From Caballeronia ptereochthonis (lineage in GTDB: Bacteria; Pseudomonadota; Gammaproteobacteria; Burkholderiales; Burkholderiaceae): a stretch of DNA of 64,000 bases. Where the stretch lies: contig NZ_FCOB02000002.1 in NCBI RefSeq assembly GCF_001545075.1, forward strand, positions 124,001-188,000. The letters are read 5' to 3'. Position numbers and translations under genes: made by a program. A model generated the notes under the pieces. That model was not told where the DNA came from. It did not search any database and was given only the letters and a program-made list of their open reading frames with translations. Each line of letters begins with the position of its first letter. Positions within the stretch are counted from its first letter, which is position 1. Positions 62,091-64,000 of the stretch are shown here, piece after piece.

Positions 62091-63417
62091 GCGCCTCGAC
62101 CACCTGTTGAACCCTTCGCAACGCCTCCTCCAGCGTCCCGACATCCACCGACCCCAACGCCAGCCGCAACGCATGCGGCACGTGCGCCGCGGTACAGAAC
62201 GGCTCGGCCGTCGAGACCGAAATCCGCTCGCGCATGAGCGCCGCCGCGATCCGGTCCGCGCGGACTTCCTCCGGCATCGGCAGCCACACGAAGTACGAAG
62301 CAGGATGCGCCACGCGCTTCAAACGGCCCAACGCGCTGGCCGCGATCGCCTGCCGCATCGACGCGTCCGCGCGTTTCTCGGCTTCGAGCCGCTCGACCGT
62401 ACCGTCCTCCAGCCAGCCGCATGCGATCGCCGTCATCACGCCCGGCGTGTTCCACGTCGTCACTCTGATCGCGCGCTCGATCATCGGCGCCCATTCGAGT
62501 GGCGCCACGACATAACCGACGCGCAGGCCCGTCGCCACGCTCTTCGAGAACCCGGATACATAAACCGTGAGCTCCGGCGCGATTGCCGCGAGCGGCGGCG
62601 GGGCGTCGTCCGCGAGAAAGGCATAGGCGGCATCCTCGATGATGAACAAGCCATGCTTGCGCGCGATCGAGACCAGCTGCTTGCGCCTGCTCGCTTTCAG
62701 CACCCAGCCGAGCGGGTTGTGCAGCGTCGGCATCGTATAGATGGCGCGCACGCGGCGGCGCTTGCACAAGGTCTCGAGTGCGTCGAAATCAGGCCCCCCG
62801 CCCGAGCCGGGCAGCGGCGCGAGTTCCAGTCGATGCGCCTCGGCCAGCAGCTTGAAGCCGGTATACGTGAGCGCATCCACGGCCACCACGTCACCCGGCT
62901 TCAGGAGCGCCATCACGGTCGTGGCGAGCCCATGCTGCGCGCCATCGACGAGCATCACGTTCCCGCCCGTCACGGAAAGCCCGCGGCGCACGAGATGACG
63001 CGCGACAGACGCCCGCTCATGCACGCGGCCGCCATGCGGCTGATAGCGCAGCAGGGCCTCCAGATCGCCCGCCGATGACAGCTGCCGCAACGCATTGCGC
63101 AGCAGCTCCGCCTGACCGGCGAGCGCGGGATAGTTGAAGTTCAGATCGACCATGTCCGCGGCGATGGCCACCTGATCGATGCCGAGCTCGCGCGAAAGCG
63201 TCGTTTCCTTGACGAAGGTGCCGCGTCCCGTTTCGCCGCTGACGAGGCCCATCGCACCCAGTTCGGCATAGACGCGCGTGGCGGTGACGAGCCCGAGCCC
63301 TTCGCTCGCTGCCAGTTGCCGGTGCGTGGGCAGACGCGCGCCGGGCTTCAGACGGCCAGAGCGGATGTCGTCCGCGAATCGGTCGACGAGGTGCTTGTAG
63401 CGAGGCGGTTTCGGCAT
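62080..63417 (-). CDS. MocR-type PLP-dependent transcriptional regulator
   Basis: The 445-residue protein has an N-terminal GntR winged helix (YKHLVDRFADDIRSGRLKPGARLPTHRQLA) and a fold-type I aminotransferase domain with ALTYTGFKLLAEA, NPLGWVLKASRRKQLVSIA, DAAYAFLADD and the PLP lysine in VSGFSKSVATGLRVGYVV. Such MocR/PdxR proteins sense PLP or amino acids and control nearby genes. I start at the ATG at 63417; an ATG at 63459 is an alternative and the open frame reaches 63915 antisense to the next gene. It is divergent from a DJ-1/PfpI gene that it may regulate. Confidence 0.9.
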   Translation of the reverse strand: MPKPPRYKHLVDRFADDIRSGRLKPGARLPTHRQLAASEGLGLVTATRVYAELGAMGLVSGETGRGTFVKETTLSRELGIDQVAIAADMVDLNFNYPALAGQAELLRNALRQLSSAGDLEALLRYQPHGGRVHERASVARHLVRRGLSVTGGNVMLVDGAQHGLATTVMALLKPGDVVAVDALTYTGFKLLAEAHRLELAPLPGSGGGPDFDALETLCKRRRVRAIYTMPTLHNPLGWVLKASRRKQLVSIARKHGLFIIEDAAYAFLADDAPPPLAAIAPELTVYVSGFSKSVATGLRVGYVVAPLEWAPMIERAIRVTTWNTPGVMTAIACGWLEDGTVERLEAEKRADASMRQAIAASALGRLKRVAHPASYFVWLPMPEEVRADRIAAALMRERISVSTAEPFCTAAHVPHALRLALGSVDVGTLEEALRRVQQVVEAHAC

Positions 63418-63435
63418 CGGAGGATGTATCCATGA

Positions 63436-63481
63436 CAATGTTTTGATTGTATTCGTCATTGCCCGTAGCATGCACGCATGC
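63436..63481. promoter_or_regulatory. Candidate MocR control region with paired repeats
   Basis: CAATG (63436-63440) and CATTG (63457-63461) are inverted. GCATGC occurs twice (63468-63473 and 63476-63481) two bases apart. It is the divergent promoter between the MocR-type and DJ-1/PfpI genes. Confidence 0.35.
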
Positions 63482-63507
63482 AATCTTCGTCTTGAAAGGA
63501 GGACACG

Positions 63508-64000
63508 ATGCACATCGCCATTCTCACGTTCGAGGGCTTCAACGAACTGGATTCGCTGATCGCGTTCGGCATTCTCAACCGCGTGAAGAAGCCGGACTGG
63601 AAGGTGTCGATCGCATGTCCATCGGCGGAAGTGCGTTCCATGAACGGTGTCGTGCTGAAAGCGCAGGCGTCGCTCGAAGACGCCGCGCATGCCGATGCCG
63701 TGATCGTCGGAAGCGGCATGCAGACACGCGAAGTCGTCGCCGATGCGGCATTGATGGCGCGTCTGAGGCTCGATCCCGCGCGTCAGCTGCTGGCCGCGCA
63801 ATGCTCGGGAACGCTCGTTCTGGCGAAGCTCGGACTGCTTCGGGACGTTCCCGCATGCACGGACCTGACGACCAGGCCCTGGGTCGAGGAAGCGGGCGTG
63901 CGCACGCTCGATCAACCGTTCGTCGCGAACGGCAACGTCGCCACGGCGGGCGGATGTCTGGCGTCCCAGTATCTGGCCGCCTGGGTGATCGCACGGCTCG
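63508..64000 (+). CDS. DJ-1/PfpI family protein (3' truncated by window edge)
   Basis: The visible 164 residues run from the ATG at 63508, behind AAAGGAGGACACG, to the window end without a stop. They follow the DJ-1/PfpI superfamily: MHIAILTFEGFNELDSLIAF, VIVGSGMQTREVV and the nucleophile elbow LLAAQCSGTLVLAKLGLL with the conserved Cys. Members include isonitrile hydratase, proteases and chaperone-like enzymes. It is divergent from a MocR-type regulator and may be its target. Because the stop lies outside the window, full length is unknown. Confidence 0.87.
   Translation, partial: MHIAILTFEGFNELDSLIAFGILNRVKKPDWKVSIACPSAEVRSMNGVVLKAQASLEDAAHADAVIVGSGMQTREVVADAALMARLRLDPARQLLAAQCSGTLVLAKLGLLRDVPACTDLTTRPWVEEAGVRTLDQPFVANGNVATAGGCLASQYLAAWVIARL

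Overview
The window is high-GC chromosomal DNA with short intergenic gaps and strong GGAGG-type ribosome binding sites. The gene content (katG, a 20-residue-signal general porin ending in Phe, several MHS/AAHS-type MFS carriers, many CaiB/BaiF CoA-transferases, tandem IclR/LysR/GntR regulators, a yybP-ykoY element ahead of mntP) points to a metabolically versatile Betaproteobacterium of the Burkholderiaceae (Caballeronia/Paraburkholderia/Burkholderia type). I see no tRNA, rRNA, insertion sequence, CRISPR array or prophage. Most of the window is catabolic and regulatory accessory chromosome.

Layout. 1-1043: the 3' end of katG with a strong terminator, then a COG4705-type membrane protein. 1127-6889: an amino-acid uptake and oxidation operon (binding protein, permease, ATPase, FAD amine oxidase) divergent from an IclR regulator, which is followed by an isocitrate-lyase-superfamily enzyme and a RidA protein. 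6926-12576: leftward genes for a second isocitrate-lyase-superfamily enzyme, an MFS carrier, a GntR/FCD regulator with two matched operators, a cytochrome c and an acyl-CoA synthetase. 12920-25642: a catabolic island with porin, MFS carrier, LysR, alpha/beta hydrolase, a five-gene CoA-ester operon (CitE-like lyase, MaoC-like hydratase, acyl-CoA dehydrogenase, CaiB transferase, methylacyl-CoA racemase) and two tandem IclR regulators. A recurring TCGA(A/T)(G/C)TACGGAAC element marks the control regions and suggests one regulon.

25704-30826: a merR-MFS-lysR operon behind a perfect 14+14 bp dyad, pssA, and an MFS exporter. 30997-36347: a receiver-only protein, a membrane PAS histidine kinase, a FixJ-like response regulator, a small membrane protein and a GGDEF protein. 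36801-39874: MHS carrier, Gfo/Idh/MocA oxidoreductase and a divergent AroQ, probably quinate/shikimate-type catabolism. 39958-43422: two small proteins, an amino-acid permease and tyrB. 43435-50058: small unknown proteins, a membrane-bound PQQ dehydrogenase of the glucose/quinate family, and a beta-propeller lipoprotein. 50170-52200: Mn riboswitch, mntP, an AT-rich island and alanine racemase.

53214-58975: a CaiB-family protein whose two halves appear circularly permuted, then the kdgT-dtnK-pdxA2 acid-sugar (D-threonate/D-erythronate) operon divergent from a DeoR repressor, with two identical palindromes 105 bp apart. 58994-61489: a GAF-PAS-PAS hybrid kinase. 62080-64000: a MocR-type PLP regulator divergent from a DJ-1/PfpI protein that runs off the end.

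The best candidates for undescribed biology are the IclR-linked CoA-ester island with its dispersed operator, the permuted CoA-transferase, and several small proteins under 51 residues. Function assignments rest on motifs and family knowledge only; no database search was possible.
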